Source of the DNA: Archivesica marissinica
Taxonomy: Eukaryota > Mollusca > Bivalvia > Venerida > Vesicomyidae
DNA length: 64,000 nucleotides
NCBI GenBank assembly: GCA_014843695.1
Contig: CM026398.1
Location: 42,257,166-42,321,165, forward strand
Direction of reading: 5' to 3'
This document shows, one piece after another, positions 11,505-22,133 of this stretch. The notes under the pieces are model-generated. The model did not search any database, was not told the DNA's origin, and saw only the letters and a list, made by a program, of their open reading frames with translations. A program made the position numbers and the translations under genes. Numbering within the stretch: the first letter of the stretch is position 1; each line of letters begins with the position of its first letter.

Positions 11505-11900
11505 TTTGTGTTAATTGTATTAAAGCGCCATTACATCACAAAAAGCAAAAAAAAATGTGTTCACATATAAATGCATTGCTACTACAAATACTTCCGTATA
11601 CATTCGAATACTAACATTGAATCAATAAAAAGTGCTTTTGTGGTCTACACATTTTCAAAAGTGAAAGTAGGATTTCATATAACGTGTTTCTGATTTGACG
11701 TGTGTTTGTCATTGAAGTCAACGCGTGATACGGTCGCTTAGAGATAATATAACTAAGATTAGTCTAGAAATAAATATGCATAAGCACACATGTGAGATAT
11801 AACGGTAAATATGTATCATAAATCGTGTTATTCAGGATGCACACGTTGTATTACGTATGCATGTTGACACTATTTACATTATTTTGTTATGTCAACAAAT
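11505..11900. repeat. Dispersed repeat in HEMK1 intron 2
   Basis: This shares extended similarity, in inverted orientation, with 47330-47705. Shared blocks include TTAAAGCG.CATTACATC.CAAAAAGC and CTTAGAGATAAT followed by GATTAGTCTA.AAATAA.TATGCATA. It is probably a diverged non-autonomous element. Intron 2 (11452-12082) has no minisatellite. Confidence 0.6.
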
Positions 11901-12082
11901 CGCATATACGACGTTTGTTTATTAGTTGAACTATTCAGTTTTTGAGGCAAATATTTGGAAACAAATTATACAATATAATATGTAATTACATTGTGTAGAA
12001 ATTTGCGTTTTCACTCATATAATGTCGCTTTATGCATTCATCATATTATAATGGTAATTCACTAAATTGATGCATCTTTCAG

Positions 12083-12165
12083 ATACACGAAGTAGACACT
12101 GACAAACGCCCTACAGACAGTGAACTGCGAAGAATAGAAAGAATGTGTAGCGAGAGATTGAACAG
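12083..12165 (+). CDS. HEMK1: HEMK1 exon 3
   Basis: This exon encodes residues 114-140. The segment RIERMCSERLNR leads into the conserved [12 protein letters not shown] of exon 4, as in other HemK proteins. The acceptor is CTTTCAG. The donor is AACAG|GTTTTC, weak after the GT but the only site that keeps frame with exon 4 (AG|A gives Arg). Confidence 0.88.
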
Positions 12166-12365
12166 GTTTTCTGAGCTTAATTGTACTTCGAGATTTTGTG
12201 AGTGAGTTAATGACATCACGAATCATGGCTTATCCGGAAGTGACACTGCTGCGTATTTATAATTGAACTAGCTGTGGTCGGTACTACTTTTCTTATCAAA
12301 CCACCACATATTGAAATACACTGCTTTGCTTGATGATGGTTATATAAGTGTTACAACCCGACTAG

Positions 12366-12858
12366 ATTTCAGACAACATAATGCAAAGTTTGACTTCTGG
12401 CACAGCTTGACTTCTGGCACAGTTTGACTTCTTGCACAGCTTGACTTCTGGCACAGCTTGACTTCTGGCACAGCTTGACTTCTGGTACAGTTTGACTTCT
12501 TGCACAGCTTAAGTTCTGGCACAGCTTGACTTCTGGTACAATTTGACTTAGGTACAGTTTGACTTCTTGCACAGCTTGACTTCTGGCACAGTTTGACTTA
12601 GGTACAGTTTGACTTCTTGCACAACTTGACTTCTTGCATAACTTGACTTCTGGCACAGTTTGACTTCTTGCACAGCTTGACTTCTGGTACAGCTTGACTT
12701 CTGGCACAGTTTGACTTCTTGCACAACTTGACTTCTGGTACAGTTTGACTTCTTGCACAACTTGACTTCTGGTACAGTTTGACTTCTTGCACAACTTGAC
12801 TTCTGGTACAGTTTGACTTAGGTACAGTTTGACTTTTGACACAGCTTGACTTCTAAAG
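12366..12858. repeat. 17-bp minisatellite in HEMK1 intron 3 (about 28 copies)
   Basis: The unit is ACTTCTGGCACAGCTTG, with common variants ACTTCTTGCACAG and ACTTAGGTACAG. The minus strand is stop-free in all frames for several hundred bases, producing spurious open frames of up to 157 codons. Confidence 0.95.
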
Positions 12859-13165
12859 TGCCATGTTCAGTTCGTACATTAAGCGACATCGTGGTAATTA
12901 TGACAAAATACAGCAGCTCAGTTTCAAACTCTACCTCTTTTATACGTCCAATAAATACATAGTTCCCCAGGTCCGTAATATATCAAACGCCACGTCATTC
13001 CGACTACTACAGTTCTCAAATCTACAGCCCCAGTCAAAATCTCCGTCTCATTCCATTTCTAGCTTCTCTCAGAACCCTAGGAACATGCAAGCACATCAAC
13101 AGCTAATCTTAGATGATAAGAACTGCTTATTCCGAGGGAGGGAGAATAGACAATGTGCAATTTAA

Positions 13166-13264
13166 ATGCCTTGCCTTGACACAATCGTAACGACTTCAGC
13201 GGGGCGCGAACTCTCGTCCTTTCGCACCTGAACCGAACGCGCTACCACTGCGTTATCACGACTT
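13166..13264 (-). mobile_element. SINE-D fragment (tRNA-headed)
   Basis: The minus-strand head (AGTCGTGATAACGCAGTGG) has a B-box-like GAGTTCGCGCC. It matches 62385-62527, which reads the same way. The open frame just upstream (12863-13165) is not recognised as a gene. Confidence 0.7.
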
Positions 13265-13342
13265 GGAAGACTTGCATGTAGCTAACCACGTTACTATTAA
13301 ACAATTCTTATAATAAATTTACATTGTCTATATTTGTTTCAG

Positions 13343-13436
13343 AGTTCCCGTACAATACATTATTGGACAGTGGGATTTTCATGACATGGTTCTGGAAATG
13401 AAACAACCTGTTCTGATTCCCCGACCCGAAACTGAG
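13343..13436 (+). CDS. HEMK1: HEMK1 exon 4
   Basis: This exon encodes residues 141-172, [12 protein letters not shown] followed by VLIPRPETE. Both are hallmark HemK motifs, the second lining the release-factor glutamine pocket. The acceptor is TTTCAG|AG; the donor GAG|GTAGAT leaves phase 0. Confidence 0.96.
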
Positions 13437-13623
13437 GTAGATAACTACATGTACTCGTATTCCCTATCCGACCAATGAAATACCTCAATGCAATGAAGCA
13501 CGAGGATACGCTGAACTAAGCATTTCCTTTTTACAACGATTTTTTAAAATAAATAGAATTATTTATTATTATTATCTTTCAAATGGGACTTTAAACCGAG
13601 CGCTCGTGTCAGTGCTGTACACC

Positions 13624-13778
13624 TAGCCTGGGAACGTCGATATATTTCGCCTGGTCAGTCAAATAAATATATTTTAACACCGAGATTATTAATTGGGCCG
13701 TATTGAGTTTCTGAACATATCAAAGTGTCATTTTGCCAGAAGCTAAAAAGTGAAAAATCGACAGACTGGCACCCAGGT
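13624..13778 (-). mobile_element. TAGCCTGGG MITE
   Basis: This copy of about 155 bp reads opposite to 44213-44365. It begins TAGCCTGGGAACGTCGATA and ends CTGGCACCCAGG. The internal sequence AATTGGGCCGTATTGAGTTTC is shared with 14377-14495 and 62999-63158. Confidence 0.8.
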
Positions 13779-13789
13779 TGTGGTTTCGC

Positions 13790-13905
13790 TACTGTACACC
13801 GTGTACGTAAAAGAACCAGAGGGGACTCTGGAATGAGTCTCTCTCTGTATCATTGCACTATCCTACCAGTCCAACGTGTTAACCACTGGACTACAGATCC
13901 GCCAT
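13790..13905. mobile_element. SINE-A rearranged fragment
   Basis: A plus-oriented body piece (CACCGTGTACGTAAAAGAACC to TGCACTATCCTA) joins directly to a minus-oriented head piece (CCAGTCCAACGTG to GATCCGCC). The two parts of the family are fused in opposite orientation. Confidence 0.7.
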
Positions 13906-14254
13906 GAGGGATAATGCTTTGCTTTAAATAGTTCTTAGAATATGACGTTGTAACACGCATTATTACCAGTTTGTCTTCAGAATGAACCTCTCCCGTCAGT
14001 ATTTCCAGGGTTAAGCTAATCTAAACCCCAACTCGATATTTATGCTTACGGACATGAATTATTAAAGTTGTGAGCTTGGTAAGACAAATATAGCTGTCCT
14101 TTGAATAATCGAGTTTACTAACTCATTTATGCTTCAACATTGCTCCTCTAAAATCGAAATAGACGCGCAGTGATTACTTTCAATATTATCGAACGTTCCT
14201 AATGAATCAAGTGGTATTTAAGTTGTAAACGGCCACCAGCATGCCCACACATCT

Positions 14255-14340
14255 AAAATGACTAATCTCTTCAGGAGGTGTCGCACATATGGGCAACCGG
14301 TAGCGACGATAAATAAACATAAAACACAAACACACGTTTT
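14255..14340 (+). mobile_element. SINE-A tail fragment
   Basis: Only the 3' portion remains: AATGACTAATCTCTTCAGGA through GGGCAACCGGTAGCGACGAT and AAATAAACATAAAACAC. Confidence 0.75.
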
Positions 14341-14376
14341 TTTAATGAGTTCAATTTGTTACTTGTTATAGCCCCA

Positions 14377-14495
14377 GATATATATTTTAAAACCGAGATC
14401 ATTAATTGGGCCGTATTGAGTTTCTGATAATATCAACTGTCATTTTGCAAGACGTAAATTTGTGAAAAATCGACAGACTGGAACCTAGGCTACCC
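14377..14495 (-). mobile_element. TAGCCTGGG MITE, partial
   Basis: This contains TTAATTGGGCCGTATTGAG and ends with CCTAGGCTA, corresponding to the left terminus of the family in reverse. The other end is missing. Confidence 0.65.
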
Positions 14496-14798
14496 CAGAT
14501 ACAAACGCTAGCATGTTCCAGACACGAACACAGGAAGAACTACCGAATAACCACATGTCAACTTGATTGAAAGAATCTGACTACAATAGTTAAGGATTAG
14601 AACCACTTGCGCGGTGGCAACAAGCTGGGTAGTGTGGATGACATTAAAGCTAGTTTAATGTTGCATAAATGAAACCAGCACCAAATAAAACCGATATATT
14701 TGATAGTTTATTCAAAATTCTAATTGTTTTTTTTTACCAATAATTATTGTTCTCTGTGACCATTTTTTGAAAAGCGCTCCCGGGTTGTCATAAGCTAG

Positions 14799-15421
14799 CA
14801 GTGGCGGGTTAAGGGGAGGGCTGACTGGGCTGAAGCCAGGGCCCCCCGATATGTAAGGGCCCCCAAATTAGTATTTTAATTCTGTAATTAACTGAATAAA
14901 ATTTAACGAACATTTTTAAAATGATTACATAAATAGATAGAACTTAGAAGATATCCTTAGCTTTCCAAAGATGTATGACTTTAATAATATGTTGTGTTTA
15001 GTCGATTGCAGCAATAACGTATAGTGTACTGTTCCCCGAGTCTAATAGTCCGCAATAACGTATAGTGACTGTTCCCGAGTCAAAGTCGCAATAACGTATA
15101 GTGCACTGTTCCCCGAGTCTAATAGTCCGCAATAACGTAAGTGCACTGTTCCCCGAGTCTAATAGTCGCAATAAATAGTGCATGTTCCCGAGTCTAATAG
15201 TCCGCAATACGCGTCGACAGGTGAAATCCCTTCTTACCAACCAATGCGATATCTGAAAGCCGTAATTTCGGTGAATTTCGGCCAAGCGGGGGTAATGTGA
15301 GAAAGGTGTATTCAATAGAATGTTCTTGTTTGCTTACACTAGTATAGGCCTATTTATCTTGATGAAAGGGCCCCTGTTTAAGCTACAGCCAGGGGCCCCA
15401 TGCAACCATAACCCGCCCCTG
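14799..15421. mobile_element. hAT-like non-autonomous DNA transposon (623 bp)
   Basis: The terminal inverted repeats are CAGTGGCGGGTTA and TAACCCGCCCCTG, flanked by a perfect 8-bp duplication TAAGCTAG at 14791-14798 and 15422-15429. An 8-bp duplication with CAG-type ends is typical of the hAT superfamily. No transposase is encoded. A tandem array of about 42 bp (14998-15210) lies inside, so the array was either carried by the element or grew in it. It sits in HEMK1 intron 4. Confidence 0.85.
14998..15210. repeat. About 42-bp tandem repeat inside the hAT-like element
   Basis: Five or so imperfect units built on CGCAATAACGTATAGTGCAC followed by TGTTCCCCGAGTCTAATAGT. Units vary by small deletions. 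Confidence 0.85.
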
Positions 15422-15529
15422 TAAGCTAGGTACTGTGGATGAATCTAAATCAAGTCACAAATGCCATAAATATAACATAATTCATCATTGAAGTGACCGT
15501 ACATGTTTACTTTGTTTATTGTTATTAAG

Positions 15530-15649
15530 GAATTGGCTGCGATGGTTGTGAGTGACTGGCCGGTTGAGGACGCGAAGAGAAGTAATATGCTCGAGATTGG
15601 ATGTGGAACTGGTGCAATTTCTTTGTACATACTCCAAACTCTACCTCAG
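15530..15649 (+). CDS. HEMK1: HEMK1 exon 5 (SAM-binding motif I)
   Basis: This exon encodes residues 173-212. It contains MLEIGCGTGAISL, the glycine-rich SAM-binding loop of the Rossmann-fold methyltransferase domain. The acceptor is TTATTAAG and the donor CTCAG|GTATCG; both junctions are phase 0. Confidence 0.96.
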
Positions 15650-15823
15650 GTATCGTTCTGAACGACATGCTTGTGCGTGCGCATATCGTCATCTTGACTC
15701 GATGGTATAAAACATATCTCAGTTCCAATAGACACATTCGCTAGCACACATGGTTCGCCGGCGGCGAGGGTCAATAAGCCCCAATCATCATCATCATAGA
15801 CACATTGGGATTTATAATGTACA

Positions 15824-15905
15824 CGGAGTCCGCCTCCGTCGTTGAGTGGTTACGGTCGCTGACTTGTATACCACTGTAACCTATCACGGATTCGAGCTCC
15901 AATAT
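15824..15905 (+). mobile_element. SINE-B head fragment
   Basis: Only the tRNA-like head remains (GAGTCCGCCTCCGTCG through GTATACCACTGTAACC to GGATTCGAGCTCC). It borders the 48-bp array directly, so the array may have begun next to or from the broken SINE. Confidence 0.75.
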
Positions 15906-16470
15906 TGTATATCGCACGTGGGCAATAGTGGATGGCTGGTATAACTTGTACGGATGATTTCGCACGAGGGTAATAGTGGAATGCTGGTATAACTTGTACG
16001 GATGATATCGTACGTGGGTAATAGTGGAATGCTGGTATAACTTGTACGAATGATATCGTATGTGGGTAATAGTGGAATGCTGGTATAACTTGTACGGATG
16101 ATATCGTATGTGGGTAATAGTGGAATGCTGGTATAACTTGTACGGATGATATCGTATGTGGGTAATAGTGGAATGCTGGTATAACTTGTATGGATGATAT
16201 CGTATGTGGGTAATAGTGGAATGCTGGTATAACCTGTACGGATGATATCGCATGTTGGGTGGTTTTGTGGTGTTGGGGGTGTGGTGGATGGCTGGTATAA
16301 TTTGTACGGATGATTTTGCACGAGGGCAATAGTGGAATGCTGGTATAACCTGTACGGATGATTTTGCACGTGGACAATGTTGGATGGCTGGTATAACTTG
16401 TATGGATGATATCGCACGTAGGTAATGTTGGATGGCTGGTATAACTTGTATGGATGATATCGCACGTTAT
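15906..16470. repeat. 48-bp minisatellite abutting the exon 6 acceptor (about 12 copies)
   Basis: The unit contains GGATGATATCGTATGTGGGT followed by AATAGTGGAATGCTGGTATA. The last partial unit (GGATGATATCGCACGT) ends seven bases before the exon 6 start, so array sequence occupies the expected branch-point region of intron 5. Confidence 0.95.
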
Positions 16471-16477
16471 ATTACAG

Positions 16478-16592
16478 GTGTCAGGTGTTGCTTTAGATAA
16501 GAATGAGACAGCCTGTATATTGACACAGACAAATGCTGCACGCCATAAGCTTCAAGACCGGATACACGTGGTACATGGAGATATATTCAGCG
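16478..16592 (+). CDS. HEMK1: HEMK1 exon 6
   Basis: This exon encodes residues 213-250. VSGVALDKN (the acidic residue that contacts the SAM ribose in this fold) and RIHVVHGDIF match the methyltransferase core. The acceptor is TATTACAG; the donor AGCG|GTAATA leaves one base. Confidence 0.94.
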
Positions 16593-16594
16593 GT

Positions 16595-17689
16595 AATATA
16601 ACACACATACGTGTCATACATGTATTTTATATTCAAACTCTGGGCTCGGTTTGTATGTTCGGGCTATCTCGGAATTAGCCCACAGCACACTCACTACATT
16701 GATTTACACTAGCATGTAATCGGAACATGTGTCTTGTGCCATGCATGTATATCCCTGATAACACTATCATAATCTATCGACGAACTGTAAATTGTATGTA
16801 TGTTCCATTTAACTGGGGCATTATTATTATAATCTTCCGGTTTAAATACATGTGCCATCGGTAGTTTGTAGAAAATTTAGTATTGAATTTCTTTGATTTG
16901 CACTTAATTTAGTATAATAATAATTGTCAGTTGGCATAGTGCATGTTTTGTAACAATCTTGCATGAGTCTAAGACTGGCTATCTATTTTTATATACATTG
17001 CATACATGTATACACTGAAAGAATTGGTAAACCAATCCGATAAACCTAGTCACGACCACAGAATGTTACCGTGACCCGAGTAATTTTCCGTAAATATCTT
17101 TAGGACTTTTCAATTTCCAGGGAATTTATTTTGTATTAGTCAATATTCACACATATTTTCGACAATGGCTACACTGGCGATTTTAGCACTGACTTTGAAG
17201 CTTAGGAATCCCTCCCTTGTTAGTGTCCTGTCATGGCATCGCGGAATCTCATTAGTGTGTCGAACCCTGCATTCCTAATTAAAATGCTCATAAATAACAC
17301 AAACATATACATGTATAATAAGCATTCATAGTGTGTCCCGTGTTTGCACACTAATCAAACATGCCCCTTTAAATAAACGAACAACACCTAGTATGATTCT
17401 CAGTTATCGATTTTTTAATTGTACTCCATAGACTAGCGAGATCATTGCTATTTATAGATACATGATAAGCGTGAACATGTTTGTAAAACAGTCTGTGATA
17501 TTAGTCACGCGCGACACATTTTACATTGACCCGAGTAATTTCCCACAAATAGACTCGGGGAAATTTCCAATTTTCGAATATTTTACAGATTTTCGCCGTT
17601 TTTATTATTTTCGCCAAACTGAGTATTTATTAGCAAATTTTAGCCAATGGCTACTCTGGCGAATGTCAACGCGGGCCGCATATACATAC
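16595..17689. other. Intron 6, unassigned part
   Basis: No gene is seen. Two diverged copies of one repeat occur at about 17070-17190 and 17525-17670. They share ACCCGAGTAATTT and the CAATGGCTAC.CTGGCGA core also seen near 3540. Confidence 0.4.
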
Positions 17690-18300
17690 TCTCTCACATA
17701 TACATGTACTTTCCAACACATACTATCTAACACATACTTTCTAACACATACTGTACATATTGCGTACATACTGCGTACATACTGTGTACATATTGTGTAC
17801 ATGTATACTGTGTACATACGTTGTACATATTGCGTACATACTCTGTATATATTGCGTACATCCTATGTACATTCTGTGTACATACTGCGTACATACTCTG
17901 TATATATTGCGTACATCCTATGTACATTCTGTGTACATACTCTGTACATATTGCGTACATACTCTGTACATATTGCGTACATATTGCGTACATATTGCGT
18001 ACATACTGCATACATGCGTACATATTGCGTACATACTCTGTACATATTGCGTACATATTGCGTACATACTTCGTACATCCTGTTTACATTGTGTACATAC
18101 TCTGTACATATTGCGTACATGTACATACTGCGTACATATTGCGTACATACTGTGTACATACTGCGTACATACTGTGTACGTACTGCGTACATACTGTGTA
18201 CATACTGCGTACATATTGCGTACATATTGCGTACATAATGCGTACATACTCTGTACATACTGTGTACTATTGCGTACATACTGCGTACATACTGCTACTA
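17690..18300. repeat. 11-bp minisatellite in HEMK1 intron 6
   Basis: The unit is about 11 bp (GTACATACTGC / GTACATATTGC), repeated about 50 times and ending 45 bp before exon 7. It is stop-free on both strands over long stretches, giving several spurious open frames. Confidence 0.96.
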
Positions 18301-18344
18301 CCATACATACAATAACTATAGTATTGTTATATGTTGGTCCCCAG

Positions 18345-18453
18345 AATCTACAATAGCCGACTTATCGCACTCTGGACCCTTTGATGTTCTAGTCAGCAAT
18401 CCACCCTATGTAACGTCCGATGAGATGAACAACCTAGAACCGGAAGTTGTCAG
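18345..18453 (+). CDS. HEMK1: HEMK1 exon 7 (NPPY catalytic motif)
   Basis: This exon encodes residues 251-286. FDVLVSNPPYV carries the NPPY motif that binds the substrate glutamine side chain and defines HemK enzymes. LEPEVV follows as in homologues. The acceptor is GGTCCCCAG; the donor GTCAG|GTATTG leaves two bases. Confidence 0.97.
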
Positions 18454-18980
18454 GTATTGACGTCTTATTTAAGCCATGTGGCCTCAGGTATGTCCGTGCT
18501 GTTTAAGCCATGTGGCCTCAGGTATGTCCGTGCTGTTTAAGCCATGTGGCCTCAGGTATGTCCGTGCTGTTTAAGCCATGTGGCCTCAGGTATGTCCGTG
18601 CTGTTTAAGCCATGTGGCCTCAGGTATGTCCGTGCTGTTTAAGCCATGTGGCCTCAGGTATGTCCGTGCTGTTTAAGCCATGTGGCCTCAGGTATGTCCG
18701 TGCTGTTTAAGCCATGTGGCCTCAGGTATGTCCGTGCTGTTTAAGCCATGTGGCCTCAGGTATGTCCGTGCTGTTTAAGCCATGTGGCCTCAGGTATGTC
18801 CGTGCTGTTTAAGCCATGTGGCCTCAGGTATGTCCGTGCTGTTTAAGCCATGTGGCCTCAGGTATGTCCGTGCTGTTTATTTGTGTTTGTTGGTGGTGTG
18901 TGGTTTAGCCATGTGGCCTCAGGTATGTCCGTGCTGTTTAAGCCATGTGGCCTCAGGTATGTCCGTGCTGTTTAAGCCAT
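18451..18980. repeat. 34-bp minisatellite starting at the exon 7 donor (about 15 copies)
   Basis: The unit contains GCCATGTGGCCTCAGGTATG followed by TCCGTGCTGTTTAA. Each unit carries CAG|GTATGT, a good 5' splice-site consensus. The real donor, CAGGTATTGACGT followed by ATTTAAGCCATGTGG, aligns without gaps to the unit, so the authentic splice site appears to be the first, diverged unit. An interruption lies at about 18880-18905. Confidence 0.9.
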
Positions 18981-18984
18981 TACT

Positions 18985-20317
18985 GATCGTCATCCGATAT
19001 AATAGTTCCAGTTGAATTTGTTTAGCGTATCTAGGTGAGTTATACTTCATATGACAATTTTCCTATTATCAAATAATGAAAGTAAGTTGTTTGTTTCGTT
19101 TAAAGACATTTAAAGAAACAAGCTCTTACACTATTATACTATTCATACACATACCTCGTTACTGCTGGAAGCCCTCATCATATACAACAGGCAATGTGAG
19201 TTTTAGTATTTTGCCGAATGCTATCACCACCAATTAAAATAATAAAGCTTCTCTGAACAAATTGTTCCAAGTTGCGGTGATCCTAGTCTATAAATAAGAC
19301 GTCTATATAAAACAAGTTGCGGTGATCCTAGTCTATAAATAAGACGTCTATATAAAACAAGTTGCGGTGATCCTAGTCTATAAATAAGACCTCTACATAA
19401 AACAAGTTGCGGTGATCCTAGTCTATAAATACGACCTCTACATAAAAACATGTTTCTGTTATTTCGAGGTCTTATCGTTAAAGCTCATTTTCGCATAGCA
19501 CTTTCCGCCCAGATCCGATGGCGGAATATCTGACCAATATGTTGAAGCTTTTCGGATATACGGTTGTAAATGTGTGCATTGGTGTTTATTAAAACGTTTA
19601 AACTATATTGTCTAACCGTTGTGCATATCATTTAGCTGTTTGAAGTCGACAGGTGAGACTCTCCCACTTTTTCTGCGCAGTCTTTACAAACGAAATCCGA
19701 ATGAAATATTTTAGTACATTTCATGTGTATGAACAATTGGATATTGAACGAAATCTTATTTGGTTCACCGTAATGGCACGGAGATAAATCTTGTAAACAT
19801 TTTCGTCTAATGATTTCTATTCTTGGCTTTTTGTAATAACCAAAAATTCATAATGGACGAAATGGAATGGTGAAACTCTCCCATGAAATTTAAACGTTGA
19901 TTTTCTGGTAAAATAGTGTGTCAAGAGGCGTTATAGACTGTGCAGAATTCAAACAACGGTATGTGTGTTATCTTGTTAACAATTTTAATTTATGAAAACG
20001 ACTTTTTAGAATATAAATTATGCTACGCGTAATTGAGGCTTAGCGTTTAGACATTAAAACTACCACAAAGATACGAACATAGAAGTAACGAGCAGAAACT
20101 CCAATGCCTTCGCTATATCCCGCTACCCTCTATAGACCAACCATCGTTAAATTGCTTTGTAATGCTATGCTATGCTGTATAACGCGTGTCTTTTTTGCGC
20201 GGCTCGAACTTTCAACTTTTCCGATCACACAACGGACCGTATTTATTAGCAAACGGAGTTAGATTTATTTAGCACATGTAACTAACATGATTTGGTTCAG
20301 TTAGTTTAAACATTATT
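18985..20317. other. Intron 7, middle part
   Basis: No gene is seen. It contains the four-copy array listed separately; the remainder (about 19450-20317) is unassigned AT-rich sequence. Confidence 0.4.
19263..19447. repeat. 45-bp tandem repeat, four copies
   Basis: The unit is AAGTTGCGGTGATCCTAGTC followed by TATAAATAAGACGTCTATAT. The four copies are nearly identical. Confidence 0.93.
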
Positions 20318-20540
20318 TATTTTATAACGATTGCGAAGCAAGTTCTATCAACTTATATTAATCACTCTCGTTGGCGCGGATGAAAACGTGTGGGAGGAAA
20401 TCGGAGTACCCGGAGAAAACCCACCTGTCCGATCCGGCGACCACCTTACCATCTCACATACTTCCCGGTTCTTGGATGAACCCGGGTTGCATTGGTGAGA
20501 AGCGAGCGCGCTAACCACTGCGCTAATCGGACAGCCTCCG
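20318..20540 (-). mobile_element. SINE-C, minus orientation
   Basis: This is the reverse of the copy at 2731-2976: GGAGTACCCGGAGAAAACCC in the body, and the head at the right (complement of GCTGTCCGATTAGCGCAG). Confidence 0.8.
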
Positions 20541-20820
20541 AATTTGGTTCAGTTAGAGGGCTGTTTACTAAATTAAATGTTGTTACAACTTGTTGCCCAA
20601 CCCATTTTGCTTTTTCTTTGATTTGTCATGATTATGTGCGTAATGTTAATGTCAAATAGCAAATAAAATAATTTTATGATTAACCCATTCAACACCAAGT
20701 AACTCACATGGACTGGTCCATGATATATTTAGACCAATAAATTAATAACAACATTACATTTGGATCAGTTCATTTATCAAAATGGGTAAAAAAAATTCTA
20801 AAAATAGTTATATTACTTGA

Positions 20821-20883
20821 AAAAAGTGCAGATCCTGATGAGACGGCTCGTCACGAGCCGGCTCATCTGGATCTACACTTTTT
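20821..20883. repeat. Near-perfect 63-bp palindrome
   Basis: Arms 20821-20851 and 20853-20883 match at 28 of 31 positions with a one-base centre. The sequence could form a long hairpin or cruciform. The GATCCTGAT.AGA segment resembles the right arm of the hairpin at 43251-43349, so both may belong to a palindromic MITE group. Confidence 0.9.
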
Positions 20884-20962
20884 TGTAAGCAAATTTAGAA
20901 ACAGTAACCAGTGATACATACAAGGCTATAGCTACATGTAAGCCGAGTTGATCGGACTTGGA

Positions 20963-21347
20963 CTACGTTGTGGTGATTTAGGCAGTCGAATAGTTGGAAT
21001 ACTAATTGTGGAGTTGTGGTGATTTAGGCAGTCGAATAGTTGGAATACTAATTGTGGAGTTGTGGTGATTTAGGCTATCGAATAGTTGGAATACTAATTG
21101 TGGAGTTGTTGTAATTTAGGCAGTCGAATAGTTGGAATACTAATTGTGGAGTTGTGGTGATTTAGGCTACGAATAGTTGGACTACTAATTGTGGAGTTGT
21201 GGTGATTTAGGCTACGAATAGTTGGACTACTAATTGTGGAGTTGTGGTGATTTAGGCTACGAATAGTTGGACTACTAATTGTGGAGTTGTGGTGATTTAG
21301 GCTACGAATAGTTGGACTACTAATTGTGGAGTTGTTGTTAAAGAAAT
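20963..21347. repeat. 45/46-bp minisatellite just upstream of exon 8 (about 8 copies)
   Basis: The unit contains GTTGTGGTGATTTAGGC followed by GAATAGTTGGAATACTAATT. Left units carry CAGTCG and right units CTACG, so two sub-types are ordered along the array. It ends 27 bp before exon 8. Confidence 0.94.
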
Positions 21348-21374
21348 GTTTACAGAAATAGCCTCCACTTTCAG

Positions 21375-21473
21375 ACACGAAGATCATGACGCGCTGCACG
21401 GTGGTTCCGATGGTTTAGACATTGTGCGGCGGATACTGGCAATATCTCACAAGCTTCTCAAACCCAATCATAG
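21375..21473 (+). CDS. HEMK1: HEMK1 exon 8
   Basis: This exon encodes residues 287-319. HEDHDALHGGSDGLDIVRRI corresponds to the conserved Y/HE...ALDGG.DGL block of HemK proteins. The acceptor is CACTTTCAG (AG|A gives Arg); the donor CATAG|GTACTT leaves two bases. The next exon is 40.7 kb away. Confidence 0.95.
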
Positions 21474-21854
21474 GTACTTCGATTAATTACTTGTATGATA
21501 TTGATTGATAAGTACATTGGAGATTATTTACCCTTATCTATGGTGAACCACATGTGCGATGGATTACCCACATAACGTATTTACTCTAAGTCCAAAGCTT
21601 GACAGTTGCATTGCACGTTAAAGATACAGTCTTGTATCTACATGGTTGACATTGTTCCTGTAAACACACTTCGATAGCACATTGGCAATACTGTCTCATA
21701 TATGCATGGTTTGTGCAATCTCCATTGCTCTAATTAACGACTCGCTACAAGACATACACACTAAATTATTGATGGGGAAACACGAGGAATGTTTGCTAGG
21801 AATGTTTAAGTTGAAATATTAAGCTAGCACAGGATCAGATTGCATGTTACTGAT

Positions 21855-22133
21855 ATTTATTTATCGTCGCTACTGGTTGCCCATATGAGCGATGCCTCCT
21901 GGAGAGATTAGTTATTTTAGATTTGTGGAGGATAGTGCAATGATACAGACAGAGACCCATTCCAGAATCTCCTCTGGTTCTTTTACGTGCACGATGCAAA
22001 GCACCGACACGAAACCTCGGTTTAACGTCCCATCTGAAAGACTGTTAATTTTATTAGAGTCAGACGGGGGATCGAACCTGCGATCCCTGGATTACCAGTC
22101 CAGCGTGTTACCACTGGACTACAGATCCGTCTG
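21855..22133 (-). mobile_element. SINE-A, slightly 3'-truncated
   Basis: The head is at the right (complement of CAGACGGATCTGTAGTCC). A short repeat TACTGAT at 21848-21854 and 22134-22140 is a likely target-site duplication. The usual GTGTGTGTTTTACG 3' end is absent. The region 21474-21847 before it holds nothing recognisable. Confidence 0.85.

Noticed and set aside
12340..12842. Minus-strand frames with repeated EVKLCQKSSCARSQ-like peptides
   Set aside because: Translation of the 17-bp minisatellite within HEMK1 intron 3.
12863..13165. 100-codon plus frame considered as a HEMK1 exon or separate gene
   Set aside because: It lies in intron 3, has no recognisable motif, runs into a SINE, and exons 3 and 4 join in frame without it.
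15771..16465. Minus-strand frames with repeated HPYKLYQHSTITH-like peptides
   Set aside because: Translation of the 48-bp minisatellite within HEMK1 intron 5.
17462..18356. Frames on both strands rich in Tyr, Cys, His and Thr
   Set aside because: Translation of the 11-bp minisatellite within HEMK1 intron 6.
18345..18453. N6AMT1 (HEMK2) as the identity of the methyltransferase
   Set aside because: The gene has the extra N-terminal HemK domain, a presequence and the VLIPRPETE motif, which fit HEMK1; N6AMT1 is much shorter and lacks them.
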